NCBI GenBank assembly: GCA_030280995.1
Contig: JASXTE010000016.1
Location: 18,977,501-19,041,500, forward strand
From: Hemileia vastatrix
Taxonomy: Eukaryota; Basidiomycota; Pucciniomycetes; Pucciniales; Zaghouaniaceae
Direction of reading: 5' to 3'
Length of the DNA stretch: 64,000 nucleotides
Under the pieces are notes generated by a model. It did not search any database. It was not told where the DNA came from and saw only the letters and a program-made list of their open reading frames with translations. Position 1 is the first letter of the stretch. Each line of letters begins with the position of its first letter. The translations under genes and the position numbers were made by a program. Positions 1 to 12,155 of the stretch are shown here, in pieces.

Positions 1-904
1 TCTTTGTTGTAAGGTGCCTACCACATCCTCCCTCTACTTGCAACTTTCACCAGGAGCCTATATAAGCCCTGCAACTTGTAAATGTTTTCCTTCATCTTCA
101 CTACTAATTTCTCTCCTCCATGTACCAGTTTCTCTTACTCATGTCATTTTTCTCTCCTTTTCTCATAACACCTAATTCTCAAACCTTTGTCCCCATAACA
201 CCTCCTAATGTGGTGGATGCAATTTTTAATCTCATTAAAACTCATCCACCTGCCAATGATGTGGGAATTTGAAAACCAATGTTTCCTAACTCAATGCCAA
301 CTTTACTCTCAACTTATACTTCCTGTTATACATACTATTAATCTTGATCTAGATGCATAGTTGATAGTTGCATGACACTCACTATATGATAGGTTTTAGA
401 TAGGTTGATATCAATGATACTACTATGTCTACTCACAATTTGTTATCCATCTCTTCATTGATTTCATTTCTTATCTTTAATCAATCATCATTAAAATTAT
501 TACTGCTTGTTTGCATCAGATCACTCGCAACACTCCATTACTTTCACGTCTAGGTATTATTACTTCTTTTATTATTAGTTCTTATACTCTCACAATTATA
601 CTATCTAACAACCCTAATCTATTTTCAGGTTGGCAGACTAATTGCACCAACTATCATTGACCAATTTTTGTAACTTATCAAAAATCAATATATTTATTTT
701 AAAAGTCCCATAGATTAAAATTCTGAATAGACTTGACTAGGCGACACGGAATTGAAGAACCATTCCGGCCAGTTGTTGCAGGAAATTTTCATCTTAACTT
801 CATCAAACTACCTCACATGGCATTGCAAAATGATATTCTATCTCTCTCAGTGTGAACTCAATTAACTTGTAGAAGGCAAAGCTCCTATTCCTAGTGAGAG
901 TGGA
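1..904. other. AT-rich stretch with no recognisable gene
   Basis: I find no supported coding region. A TATA-like tataag sits near 60-65. The stretch directly precedes the gag remains of Copia-A, so part of it may be that element's 5' LTR and leader. I cannot find a matching 3' LTR, so this stays unproven. Confidence 0.4.
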
Positions 905-1504
905 GCAAAAGTTAATTACTTGGCCAAATGCTGCTGAGCTGCCAACATAATCGACCAAAAACTGGACAACACCAATTTAAATTCCCTTGTTGATGAAATG
1001 GAAAGGTCAAATCCAATGGGCTTATGGAAGAAGCTAGCCAACAGATTCTTGGTGAGCGGTCCCACCAATGTAGCTGCTGCCTAAACTAGATTCTCAGCCC
1101 TCAAGTGCACCAAAGGAAATGTGTGAGGTTTTCTTACGGAACTTCAATTATCCATAAATGAACTCACCCTTATCCATCAAAAATTTAAAGACCAACACTA
1201 TCCCTACTTCATTCTCAATAAACTCCCTGACTTGCTTGAAATTCACTGATCTATGATCACAAACACATCAGAAGACATGGGAAAACCACTCACCATGGAT
1301 GTTGTCATTGAAAAACTATCACTCATTGCTGACTGGTTGAACTCAAACAAAACCGCACTCATCACTACCAAGAAGGCAAAGACTAACCAGTCTAAAAAAC
1401 GGGAAAATTGCTCTAATGAAAAACAAAATGAAAAATGCCCTCATTCCACAGACCAGTGTTGGGCTCTCCACCCTGAACTTTGTCTTTATTTTAAACCAAA
1501 GTAG
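905..1504 (+). pseudogene. Copia-A gag remnant (Ty1/copia)
   Basis: One reading frame runs from about 905 to 1504 and is broken by TAA, TGA and TGA codons before the ATG at 1253. It shows the usual copia gag layout: a capsid-like helical stretch (NPMGLWKKLANRF, then LPDLLEIH) followed by a basic segment and a Cys/His-poor tail with HSTDQCWALHPEL. That tail matches the end of the copia zinc-knuckle region (H-x4-C-W-x-L-H-P). It would encode the capsid protein that packages element RNA. The stops make it non-functional. The same frame continues into the protease region after a TAG at 1502. Confidence 0.72.
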
Positions 1505-1513
1505 AAAACCAAG

Positions 1514-3490
1514 TTGAGGAACACCAAAGTTGCTAATTTCTCACATGAAATTCTCCACCAGTATTCAGCAGTTGTCAAAAAATCTCCTCATCCTCCCAAA
1601 TTTATATTTGATTCAGGCGCGTCCTCACATATTTTTTCTCAAAGCAAAATATTTGTCTCATACAGTAAGGCCAAAATACCCATTCACGTTGGAAATGGAG
1701 AAATGATTTAGGCCGCTGGAATGGGTTCTGTTCACCTTGTCAATAATGACAATGAAGGAGTGAAGTTTTCCAATTGTTTGCATGTGCAAAAAATCGATTG
1801 CAATCTTATTGCACTTTCTCCTTCTGTCAAAGGAGGTTTCCACATGAGTGCTGAGCATGAAGGATCCATTCTCATTGAAAATAAGGGCACCAAAATCTTA
1901 TCCAGAACTCTAATTCCTGGCTCAAATCTCTATCAGATACATGCAACCAATGGTAAGCATAACACTCACCAAACCATGATTGCGTCTGTGATAAAATCTG
2001 ATTTATTGTCCTGGCACAAACATCCTGGCCACATCAACATTGACTACATTAAAAAACTAATCAGGCATTTGAATGTCCATTTTAAAGATAATGGTGATCC
2101 TATCTTCTGTGAAAATTGTGTCAAAGCAAATCTCCACAAACTCCCTTTCTCAGGACATTTTCCTGAAACAATTAGAAAACTATGATTTGTGCATTGTGAC
2201 TTAAGCAGTAGATTGGTGAAGAAAATATCAGGGAATGAATATTACTTTAAATTGACAGACACATACTCTTCCTACAAACTTGTGTATTTACTTAAAAAAA
2301 ATCTGAAGCATTTAAAAAATTTGTGCAATTTAAGAAATATTCTGAAAATCTTAACAAAAATAAGCTCTTGAACTTATTATGCAATGGAGGTGAAGAATTC
2401 AACAATAAAAAATTCAGAAACCTTGCCCAGATTGAAGGTTTCAAAATTATAGTAACATCCCCTTACACCCCTCAGCAAAACCCAATTGCTGAGAGAGGTA
2501 ATCAGACTTCCGTAGAAATGGATAAGGCAATGCTTTTTAAGGCTAATATACCAGAGCATCTGTGGGGGGAAGAAATAACAACCTCAGTTTTCATTGAAAA
2601 TCATGTTCCAGAAAAATCAAACCCAAATTTTTTATCAACTTATCAAAAACTGTTTAAAATCAAACCAAAGTTTAAAAAACTCAGAGATTTTGGCTGTTTG
2701 GCATATGCCTTAATCAATAAGAAGTTATGTTCTGGAAAATTAAGTAGTAATGCCGTTAAAGCATGTCTTCTGGGTTTTCACAAGGAACACAATTTTTATC
2801 AGGTACTAAACTTGGATACAAACAAGCCATTTTATTCACACAATGTTGTGTTCCACAAAAAAAATTTCCCTTTCTCTGAATCAACAAAACCCAAAATCAC
2901 ATGGCCAATTTTTTTTTTTCAATGAGGAGCCCAAAGAACTTGCTGTGTTCCCACAAGACAACCTCAGTGCTCATTAAACTGAAATTTTCAATGAGTCTGA
3001 CAAAAAGAAATCAGCACAAGACTCCAAAGAACCAGAATTGCCTGATACAAATAGTGAGAGGCCCCCTACCAGATTCTGGGAATATTGTGTGACTGATGGT
3101 GTTGCCACACAAACATATCATCCAATATAATCCAAGGTGGATGCACAAGAAGTGAAAGAGACAGTACCCACACTAATAATCAAGAGTCACAAAATAATAA
3201 GAATGCTCTTCAAGCATATATCCCAATATCAGAAACACATTTTACACCACCAGTTATGAGAAGGAAATAAGAGGAGACAACAGAAATAATTGGAAACATT
3301 CCATCAATGTTGATATTGAATGCTTAGACAAGAAAGGGTTTTGGTAAACTATTGAGTGTCCTGAAAAAGCACATCCAATTGGAAGTACCTGGGTTTTTAA
3401 AATAAAACTTGACCACAAAAAAAAATTAGTAAATTCAAAGCACACCTGTGTGCTCAAGGATTTTCTTGAAAATTTGAAATCTATGCTCCT
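1514..3490 (+). pseudogene. Copia-A pol remnant: protease, integrase, start of RT
   Basis: Domains follow the copia order (PR-IN-RT). The aspartic protease motif FDSGASSHIF lies near 1605-1640. A GAG-pre-integrase zinc domain (WHKHPGHINIDYIKKL ... CENCVKA, HHCC pattern) lies at about 2010-2135. The integrase core starts near VHCDLSSR (2186) and continues through a degenerate NGGEEF and a TPQQNPIAERGNQT block (to 2925). RT begins near 3330 with the conserved HPIGSTWVFKIK and stops at FEIYAP (about 3485). A run of eight A near 2293 causes a frameshift inside the integrase, and in-frame TAG codons separate PR from the pre-integrase domain. RT and RNase H are missing after 3490, so this is a truncated, dead element. 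Confidence 0.85.
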
Positions 3491-4015
3491 TTTTTTTTCT
3501 TTCTTTATACTTCCATATACTTTATCTGTCTCTTACTCTTCTTGATTAAAACAATAAAACTAAATAAAGAACAAAAAATAAAATAAAATAAAAATAAACA
3601 CAAATATAGATAAAATTAAAAGTTTTGCATAATACTTTAGTAAAACCAAAGTTAGATATTAGGTCTCTTTTATGGCCAGGAATCAAATCCTTTGCTAGTT
3701 TAGTGGATAAAATTTTGTCCTGAAATCTTCTTTGGTACCAATTAGCTTTATTACTCCCCTCCTTTTTTTTCTTCCCTACTTCATTTTTCTTTTCTTCTTT
3801 ATTTTATTAATTTTTCTCATTTTTTAGCTCTTCTCTTTAGAATTTGCTTTAATTTTACCCCTCAATTCTTTTTCATATCAATTTATTTTTTTCACTTTTG
3901 TATTTTTTTTGCTCTCCATTTTTTCCTTCCATTCATTTTTTCTCTCTTTTTGATTTTTTCCAAATATTATTTCATATAGAAACCGTTTGTTAAACAAAGT
4001 AGATTCATAACAGTA
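3491..4015. other. T-rich non-coding spacer
   Basis: This is a pyrimidine- and T-rich stretch with oligo-T runs and no coding signal. It lies between the abrupt end of Copia-A RT and the first recognisable Copia-B gag sequence. It could hold the 5' LTR or leader of Copia-B, but I see no match to that element's 3' LTR start at 13336. Confidence 0.35.
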
Positions 4016-4760
4016 TTGTTCCAGGCAACACACAAAATCATCACCTGCTTCACATGGATGAACACTCCTCAAGCCTTGGAAAAACCTGAGACAGTCCAAG
4101 ATTCTGTCCCTCTTCCTGAAAATCCAGGAAGTGTCACTTTAATAAATTCTGGTTCTTTCCAAGGCCATTCAGTTGCTGATCAATATTCACTGTATGCAAA
4201 TGAGCTCCTTCCAGATCTCAAAGAAGTATGGGATTCACAATCTTTTTTCCTTCACTTTTAAAAAGCTGAATCTATGATAGATGTAGTGCCAAAACTGAGG
4301 GATAAGGGTAAAAACTTCTAGCTTTGGAATAGAAAGCTGAAACAACTTTTTGGAATAGTCATACAAGGGCCCACTTACCTGGCTGTCAGTCAAACCAGTA
4401 GAAACTTTATTTTTTTTATAAGGGGCATTTGTTTGTGAGATTCTTCTGGAGATGATTAATTATAGCCTTCAAGAAATGTTAAAATATAAAGGTTTCCCAT
4501 TAGCTAATAACATTTATCACTATCTTTTCATGTAATTTAATAAGGGAAATGGTTCAGAAAATTATGCATTATGGTGTGAAGCCATAGAAATGCATAGGGA
4601 GGACTTTAATGGTTCACTTGAATTTACATTGGTGCCTACTTCAAAATGGCAAGCCCGCAAGACATCTGGACTAGTTATGACTGCAGAAAACCTTCTAGAA
4701 GTTTAACTTCAATATGTAACTGGAAGAAATGGGAAGCTGAATAATAATATTATGCTAGAA
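4016..4760 (+). pseudogene. Copia-B gag remnant
   Basis: The first part (4016-4261) is an open, low-complexity N-terminal segment. From about 4280 the translation VPKLRDKGKNF*LWNRKLKQ resembles the start of copia gag, where a Lys/Gly-rich segment and an NF-x2-W motif open the capsid domain. Further pieces (ALWCEAIEMHREDF at about 4570) continue in a shifted frame. Several stops and shifts show it is dead. The assignment rests on this motif and on position just upstream of the protease. Confidence 0.5.
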
Positions 4761-5309
4761 ATTAATCTTTTCTACTACTAACAGAAAGTAGTTCCCACTT
4801 CTAGAGAAATTACTAAATTATAGCTGATAGTGAGCAGCAATTAATGATTCTAATAGATTTCATGCTCCACATATCTCTTCAAACTCCTCTTCTTTGACTA
4901 ATGATCTCTCTCATTCTGCTCTTTAGTCTATCTCTGAAACTTTTACTTTCAATGCTGCAAGAAGTGTAAAAACCTATTACAAGTGTTGATGACCTAGAAG
5001 TTGGCTACAAACATTTGTTAAACTCCTTTAAATTCCTTTCCTTCCCTAAATGTGCTATCATCAGCACTGCTTATGCCTTTTTTTTCTTGTTGGCTACCCA
5101 GCACCTTAGCCAGCCCAGAATTCTACACCTTCTCCACAAAAACAACATTTTTTAACCTTTTTCTCAAACATAAAATGAAGATAGAAAGCCTAATCTATAG
5201 AGGCCAAAATACGACAAGGCTTTTAAATTAAGACAACAATTACATGGAAGTTTGCTTGAATTGGGTAGCACCAATGAGCCTGATCAAGTCCAGATATACT
5301 GACTACAAA

Positions 5310-5650
5310 TCTATAACTCTTTTCACAAACATATTCTTGATAGTGGTGCTACCCACAATGTTTCAAGAGATTTAGATATATTTGAAACATTATTCCCTCT
5401 CATTTGCCCTATCCCTTTAAAAGTAGCAACTAATGGTGGTTCTAATTTCATTAAAGCCAAGGGATATATTACTTTCCCAGCTCTACATGGTATTAGCTTG
5501 CATATTAAAAACATTTAATTTTGTGAAAAGGCTAATGGTACACTAATTTCACAAGCAGCTCTGATTCTTAGCAAGTTTAAGCTTTAATTTAATAATTCTG
5601 ATATTGTTTTTAAATCTTAAGATGATGTAAAACTTTTTTTAGAAACTTTT
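5310..5650 (+). pseudogene. Copia-B protease remnant
   Basis: The translation contains the retroviral-type aspartic protease signature LDSGATHNVSRD at about 5335-5370. It is followed by the typical copia stretch with IPLKVATNGG and a Gly-Tyr-Ile strand. An in-frame TAA occurs at about 5517. The reading then runs towards HLWILPW, which leads into the pre-integrase domain in intact elements. Here that domain resumes only at 6710, after the insertion at 5730-6708. Confidence 0.78.
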
Positions 5651-5729
5651 GATGAACACCTCTGGATACTGCCATGGAATTTTTGAAAATCCATTTTGTA
5701 TTCTGTATTAGATCCCAATCATGTCTATG

Positions 5730-6708
5730 TGTGTTGGCTTGTACAGTATGGATGGTAAGAACTTTAGAAGAAATAAATTTTAATTAAAGAAGATGTAAGA
5801 CTAGAGTAGAAAATTTTATAATATATTGTAGTAATTTGAATTATTTTTATTTCATGTTGAAAAGTAGTATATATTAAATGAGTTGTAATTTATTAATTAT
5901 CTCTTTTAGAAATTTTTTAGATAATTTAAGATAGTAAATAATATATTAATAATTACTAAAACAATAATATTGAATTTTTTTGATGTATTTTAATTTAATT
6001 AAAATAATAAAAATATTGAAAATGATCCTTTAAAATAACACAAAGAGAACACCGTTTATACTAAATAGTAAGTACAATGTGAATTTTGTTAAAGTCTACA
6101 AAATCATTGATAAAATTTAAACAAAAAATAAATTATTAATTTAAATTAAAAGAAAAAAAGTTTAATTAAATTAACTTAAAGATAATTAAGCCTTGAAAAG
6201 AAAAAGAGAGTAAAATGAAATTTATGATTTAATAAAAGTAATTAAAATAATTCTTTTATTAAACTGAGATCAGAAAATAAAAGTTTGGTAAAGAAATGAT
6301 TTATAAATTTAATAAATCCCTTAAAGTCTAAGAGAAAAACTTTAACTCTCTTCTTGCTCTCCCTATTCTCCATGTAGCCTATATAAAACAAGGTCTGAGC
6401 TCCAGTAAATACAGTGAGCTTAGATCTACAATTTTCCTGTGATCAATAATTAAATTTTCAACTCAATTATAGAAAGAAATATAGTATTAAATAAATAATT
6501 TCAGTTAAAAAAATAAAATAATGACTTAAATAAATAAAAATATTAAAAATATAATAAGTATAAGTAAGTTTTAAGAAATTAAATTGATTAGTAACATAAT
6601 GAACTATATTACTTAATGAAATTAAAATATTTGTTTTATAATATTTTAATCTTTTCAATAATTAAATAAATAATTATTAGATTACAATATTTATCAGTAA
6701 AGCTTACA
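5730..6708. mobile_element. Probable solo LTR inserted in Copia-B
   Basis: A 979-bp, very AT-rich block begins TGTGTTGG and ends TTACA. It is flanked by TATG(T) on both sides (5726-5730 and 6709-6713), consistent with a 4-5 bp target duplication. It interrupts the copia pol reading between protease and pre-integrase. A good TATA box (tatataaaa, about 6370) sits in the distal third, as expected for an LTR promoter. It has no coding capacity. The short ORF on the opposite strand at 6467-6658 is low-complexity Ile/Tyr/Phe. I found no second copy in the window. Confidence 0.6.
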
Positions 6709-6709
6709 T

Positions 6710-7700
6710 ATGTTAAATAATTTACTGGCTGAAAAGGTGCCTGAAATGAATTTGAATATCCAATCTTCTCCCCAAAATATTAATTTTGCCTCACATCCTT
6801 CTTTTCCTGCCATTGACTCCCCAAATTTAAAACTTGATATTGCCAGTGAGGGTGCTTTGATGTACTGGAATAAAATTTTCGGACATCATATCATGAGAAG
6901 CATAAGAAAACTTATTAAGGGTAAATTAGCTCTGGGCCTTCCTGATAGTTTTCTACTAGGAAATATTGGTTGTGAAGAATTCAGAATAGCCAAGTCTGAA
7001 AGACAAGATGCTTTGGGAGCATTGGACAGAATACATTAGCCATCCAAAGTACTTACTGTTATTATTATGTGACCTTTTGAAGTCTTGAATGATATGGGTA
7101 GTCTATATTTACTCACCATGCTGGATATAGGCTCCAGCTATGAGAAAGTGGAAGTGCTTAAGAACAAAGATCAAGCTGGTAAAATAATATGTGAGTATAT
7201 TAACTGGACAGAGAGGCATACTGGAATTAAGTATAAAATGCTGAAATCAGATAACCATGGTGAATTTTTGAATTATTATATGAGTGAATTTCTAAAATCT
7301 GCTGGCATTACTCATGAAAATTCTTTACCTTATAACCATATGCAAAATATTGATATTGAACATTTCAATAAGACGATCTATGATATGGGGAGAACTTTTT
7401 TTCTGGATAGTGGTCTTCCAAAGTTGTTCTAGCAACATGCCTTTAAATGGGCCACATATTTTCATAATTGACTACCAAATACCTGTGCCTCCAATATGAC
7501 TCCATATTAAAAGCTACTTAGGTTTTCTCCTAATCTTGAAAATATTTGAATCTTTGGGTCCATAGCATATGTGCACATACCAAAATAGAATCACAAGAGA
7601 CTTGATCAACAGGACAAGAAATTCAGAGTGATAGGATACCTGTAAGAGAGAAAAGGCTGGTTATTAATTGATGATCAATTGTAAAAATACTTAATATATT
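6710..7700 (+). pseudogene. Copia-B GAG-pre-integrase and integrase remnant
   Basis: The pre-integrase domain appears as YWNKIFGHHIMRSIRKLI, followed by GCEEF where a CxxC pair would be expected, so the zinc site is broken. After stops near 7037 and 7085 the integrase core reads LYLLTMLDIGSSYEKV, then KSDNHGEFLN (consensus DNGGEF, first Gly replaced by His). It ends with HMQNIDIEHFNKTIYDMGRT, carrying the catalytic Glu. A C-terminal block (SIAYVHIPK, about 7555-7590) corresponds to the region after the core in copia integrases. Confidence 0.8.
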
Positions 7701-7899
7701 TTTGGGAAACATTTCTTGAACAGAAGGAATTGAATATTTTTAAAAAAAATTCTAAGCTAATGAAAAAAAGTGACAATGAGAAAATGAAAATTGAATATAT
7801 AACTTATTCTTTATCCTAGGTGAATTCACCAAAGAGCACCTTCTGCTTGGACAAGAGAAGTTGATGAAGTAAATTTTAATAAAATCAAAAAAAAATTCT

Positions 7900-8698
7900 G
7901 ATGGCTCTCCTACAACTTATAATCAAATGCTGAGATCTCCAGACAAAGATGAATGGCCTGAGGCTTGCAAAAATTAAGTGAAAATGCTATATGATATGGA
8001 TGTATGGATGAAAGCCACCCCTCTCAACAGCTCCTCTAAAACTAATGAAAAGTGGGTATTTACCACAAAAGCAGACCATAATTTTCAACTTCTCAAGAAT
8101 ATAGATAGATATGTGGTGAGAAGCTTCATAAAAATAGAAGGCATTAGTTATGAGAAAACCTTCACACAGACTGCCACCTTTACATCCTTAAGTATTATTA
8201 TAAAGCTATCAGCAGCTTACAACTGGCCTGTAAATAGTTTGATGTGGTTTCTCTTTATTTGAAGTTGCTACTGTAAGAAAAAACTGGGCTCATGCACTGG
8301 ATGGTTTTGGACAAGAAGAGGCAAAGTCATGTTATTACACAATGTGCTGTATGGCACAAAGCAGGTGGCAAGATGTTGGTGGATACATTTAGAAACAAAA
8401 ATTAAATATATGGAATAAACAGCAATTTCATACAATATTTCACTATATATTTTGAAAAAGTCAGAAAACACAGGAGTCCTGTGGATCCATGTAGATGATG
8501 GAGTCATGATGGGGTCATCTCTTTCAATTTTAAAGGAGTTTCAAGACAAGATGCAACAACTGGTAGATGTCAACTTGAGTAATGAAATTGATGGAATTTA
8601 TGGAATGAAAGTAGTGCACCAAAGGATTGGTTTAAATCTATCTCAACTGGCACAATTAAAAAAACAAAAATATAAGATCTTAGCTGTCTAAATACTAA
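7900..8698 (+). pseudogene. Copia-B reverse transcriptase remnant (N-terminal two thirds)
   Basis: RT starts at about 7900 with SPDKDEWPEACKN and continues through KWVFTTKAD, SYEKTFTQTATFTSL and FDVVSLYL. The polymerase active-site block WIHVDDGVMMGSS lies at about 8480-8520 and retains the Asp-Asp pair. Stops (for example 7976-7978 and 8260-8262) and frameshifts interrupt it. The reading ends exactly at the left end of Harb1 and resumes at 12156. Confidence 0.85.
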
Positions 8699-8729
8699 AA
8701 TAGGGGGTTTCAAACATTATCATATATGC

Positions 8730-10440
8730 CTGGCAGACTTCAGTCTTAAAATGCCATTCCAAGATGCCAGCATAAATGGAAGAATTGGGGTTAGACATTT
8801 CAAACATTTGGTAAAATACTTCATCAAATACTTCCTATTCTTGCACCATAACCCCAACCACATCTCAGCCCACCAATACACACATTCCCTCAATCCACTG
8901 TACATCAGACCCTTTTGCCCCCAACCCCACATTATCCTGGACTCCCACCCAAATTTATATATTCATCCATTTCAGAACACATTTTAAAATGCATTTCTGA
9001 ATGTATTTCATAATGAATATCCTAATAATCATGAAATTCTCCTTCCAGATTCCCCCAACTCTCTTCTTCTTTATGTCTTTTTCTGCTCTTTCATCATGGT
9101 ATGTTTTTCTCTTTTTCTTCACAGCTTCACATGTTCCTCATTTTTCTCTTCAAGCACCTTCCAACACTTACCTAACTTGAGTGGTACCTGATCATTATTT
9201 TCTTTTTACTGAATTTTTTCTCTTTTTTTCCTTTTTTTTCCTTTTTTTGGGGTTTTTTTTGCCAAACTGCTTTGGAAACAGTCCAAAACAATTCTATACT
9301 TTTTCTGATCATTTTTATTAATTTATTTTCAAGTGTTTTTACTAAATTTCTTCTATTCTCCAAATTGATTTTGAAACGGTACCAGAACATTTCTAGACTG
9401 TTTCCAAACCTTTTTGGTAAGTTTTTTTTTGTTTTTTAGCATTGGAAAAATTCTTGCAGCATGCCCAGCACATTTTCAAGCATTTTTACTAACTTTTTCT
9501 TTAAAATCAGTTTTGAAACAGTACCAGAACATTTGTAGACTCTTTCAAAGCATTTTTGGTAAGTTCTTTTTTTATTTTTTTTAGCTTTGGAAACTTTCTG
9601 GAAGCATGCCCTTCAGATCAACTAAAATTTGATATAAAGGGTAAGTAAAGTGAGGTAAGAGGGTTCAATGAAAAGTAAAGCTTCAGAGAGTGAGGCTAAG
9701 TATGGTAAATAAAGGATTTTCAAAGATTCATTTTTATTTTTATAAATTTATAATTAATTATTCATTAAAGATAATCATAAACTTTAATTAATGGACCATT
9801 GAGTCTTGCTGCTGTATAAAGGTAATCATTTGTACAAATAATTGATTGAATGAGTTCACAATAAAATTCCATTTCAATGGATTCTTTGGTTTCAGTCACA
9901 TCTGAACTCATTGGCTGGTAGTATTCTGAATACCATTATTTTTACTAGGTTGACCATCTTTTTTGAAAAATGTATTTATTCATTTATGAAATAAAAATGA
10001 AAATTTGGCAATCCTGGCCCCCTCCCAGATTAAATTTCAGGGGAGGGTATTTCCATTTTTATTTCTTTATGATTTAGTAGGGGAGGGTATCGCCATTTTT
10101 CTTTTTTGTGATTTGGTTGGAATTTTTTTTAATGTATATACACAATTAAAAGACAAAGAATCTCTCATTGAATATTAAAAATTCATGAAACATGCGTTTA
10201 CTTGCATGTTAGGCAGAAAGTGTGTAATCCAAAAAACACCCAACTAAATAGGTCTTGATCTTCAAGATGGTACAAACAAACAAAAAATTTCAAAATTAAA
10301 AGATTAACAGAAATATGAGTGAGGAATATATAAAAGGTAGTTCATTCCCCAAAAAAATTATAGTAGCTTTCTAGAAAAATTTAAATATTTCATCTTGTAC
10401 TTTCTAGCAACATTCAAAATTCTTACCTAGTCCTTTATAA
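8730..10440. other. Non-coding left half of Harb1
   Basis: No supported gene. It holds pyrimidine-rich sequence (8830-9180), homopolymer runs (9200-9260), the tandem duplication at 9325-9600 and a paired GGGGAGGGTAT motif near 10035-10105. That motif recurs in D1 (43.75-43.92 kb) and, inverted, near 55.2 kb. Short ORFs here are low-complexity. Confidence 0.45.
9325..9605. repeat. Imperfect tandem duplication in Harb1
   Basis: Two diverged units start near 9370 and 9505. Each contains gaaac(g/a)gtaccagaacatt, then tagact, then ttttggtaagtt, an oligo-T run, and an agcattgg/agctttgg block leading to gcatgccc. The unit is roughly 140-170 bp. No coding potential is apparent. Confidence 0.6.
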
Positions 10441-10443
10441 CTT

Positions 10444-10721
10444 CTCAATATGAAATCTCTACCATCATCATCATCTACTTCAAAAGAGAATAGTAAAAAA
10501 GACTATAAGCTTAAAAGGGGATATTGCATTCCTGGCACTCATTTGAAAGTTCCAATTACTATTTTGTTAAAAACAACAGAGTAAAGAGATTCACTTCAAC
10601 TTGTGAATGTTGTCAATGGTGTCATTTACAATGTGATGTCCTTAAGCTCAATCCAGATACTCAATGCCAATATATGTCTTCTAAAAACTTGTCTAATGAG
10701 GCAGAAATAAAGATACTGTAA
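10444..10721 (+). pseudogene. Unrecognised ORF in Harb1
   Basis: An ATG at about 10450 opens a Ser/Lys-rich start (MKSLPSSSSSTSKENSKKDY). The frame meets a stop near 10580, while the adjacent frame stays open to 10721 with a Cys-rich stretch (TCECCQWCHLQCDVLKL). This could be one protein broken by a frameshift, possibly zinc-binding. Its position, opposite the transposase, is where Harbinger elements often carry their DNA-binding partner, but I cannot identify a Myb/SANT domain. Function unknown. Confidence 0.3.
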
Positions 10722-11172
10722 TATAACTTCCAGTATTATCTATCATTGATATCTTTTGTATTGATATGTATGAATTCTTTTAAGCCATTAGATAAAACTA
10801 CTCATATTGAACAAGTGGTTATTGATGATGATGAAGATTCAAAAGAAGGAAATATTCAAAGAAAAATGATAAAGATAAGTATTACAAGTGAGTTTAAGGT
10901 ATTCTTTGAGAAATAAAACATATGCCTAAAGAATCAATGTTAATTAGGTAAAAAAAAGTCACTAATTTATTGTATATATTCTGAAGATTAAGATAGTATT
11001 TTGAATCATAGATTGTAATACAAGGATACTAAGTAAGAAGAAGCTATAATGGAGGTAATTGATACAAAGGTTGAAGAATTAAAAGAAGGAGTAGGCAAAC
11101 ATTTATTAGATACTAGTAGGCTAGTAAGTGGCATACATATAGAAAGGTTTAATGATGTACAAAAAAATATAT

Positions 11173-11790
11173 GAGATATTTCAAAAATTTCAGGCTTTTG
11201 GCTCAAAGGGATGTTTTTGCCATTAACAAAACTAATAAATCCAGGAAATCCTTCATTTTGCATGACCTGTGAGTTTTGAAGTTTAATCTCCTCAGTGGGC
11301 AATGTGAGGAATTGTGATTGAAGTGAAAGGATGGTTTTGATGGTTCTCTTGGTGCATAAATCTACTGTTCCATGAATTATACTGAAGAGGTTCTCAAAAT
11401 GAGTTATGGCAGCACCATTCCCATTTAAACCAAATTGGAAAAGTGCCACAGAGATTTGTATTGCAGGTTACCTCTGTGGGAAATGAGAATTTCTGTGGTA
11501 AATATAATTATCAATATTCAAATCATGTTGGTATTTTAAACTATGATAAGTTGTTTGGAAAATTTGCTTAAAACTGGGTTCAGGTGATTCAGAAAGTTTG
11601 TGAAGTGTATATCATGGTTGATAATAAATGGATGGCGTTTAGGAAGTAAGATAGCGGTTCTCTAAGAGGTGACTCATATAAAAAAATAAAACTCAGAATC
11701 ATAATCTGGATCAGACTCATCCAAAAGATCAAGGGCTAGAGCATCAGTGGTTGTTTGAGGCTGTTGATGAAGTGAAGGAGTCATGTTAGT
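11173..11790 (-). pseudogene. HARBI1-like transposase remnant (Harb1)
   Basis: The - strand translation runs LNGNGAAITHFENLF, then GTVDLCTKRTIKTIL, then EGFPGFISFVNGKNIPLSQKP. This is the HARBI1/PIF DDE layout: a helical N-terminal region, the GTV-x2-YTKR helix, then the first catalytic strand. The usual catalytic Asp (GFVDGT in the D1 and D2 copies) is Asn here. The N-terminal third (11460-11790) contains stops. After the first strand the similarity is lost, so two thirds of the nuclease are missing. It is non-functional. Confidence 0.78.
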
Positions 11791-12155
11791 GTTTGAAGGA
11801 AAAAATAAGAGCAAGAGTAATTAAGGGTGGGAGGAACTAAGGTTTGGAGTATGATGTTAGGGGGGCTTAAGACTTTATGCAAAGTGTACTGTGTATGTAT
11901 AAATAAGCACCTAAGGATTAGGTGAAGAAAAGTTTAGGTATGGTCATTTGTGTACTTAATTCTGATTAATCAAGTTAAGGGGAAAAAGTGCTTGAGGGGC
12001 TTGGATGTACCCAATATATGAAATGTGTAGGGAAAAGCAGGCTGTTGAATTATACCAGTTAATGGGGTATGTAACTTGAATTAAAATGACTTACTTGGTA
12101 CCTTTTTTGAGGCTTGCTTGAATGGAATATATGGTAATGTTTGACACCCCCTAAT

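Larger units (their letters stand above)
8702..12152. mobile_element. Harb1, Harbinger-like DNA transposon in Copia-B
   Basis: The ends are inverted repeats. The left end starts AGGGGGTTTCAAACATTATC; the reverse complement of the right end starts AGGGGGTGTCAAACATTACC. Similarity extends about 28 bp with a few mismatches. The flanks are AAT/AAT (8699-8701 and 12153-12155). Removing the element restores the copia reading, which fixes the boundaries. Inside, a HARBI1-type transposase fragment lies on the - strand near the right end and an unidentified ORF on the + strand at about 10444-10721. The AGGGGGTGTC terminus is shared with D1 (41137) and D2 (52094), so the three belong to one superfamily. 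Confidence 0.85.

Noticed and set aside
8751..8987. 78-codon frame MPFQDASINGRIG
   Set aside because: His/Pro/Asn-rich shadow in the non-coding left part of Harb1, with a complementary frame on -.
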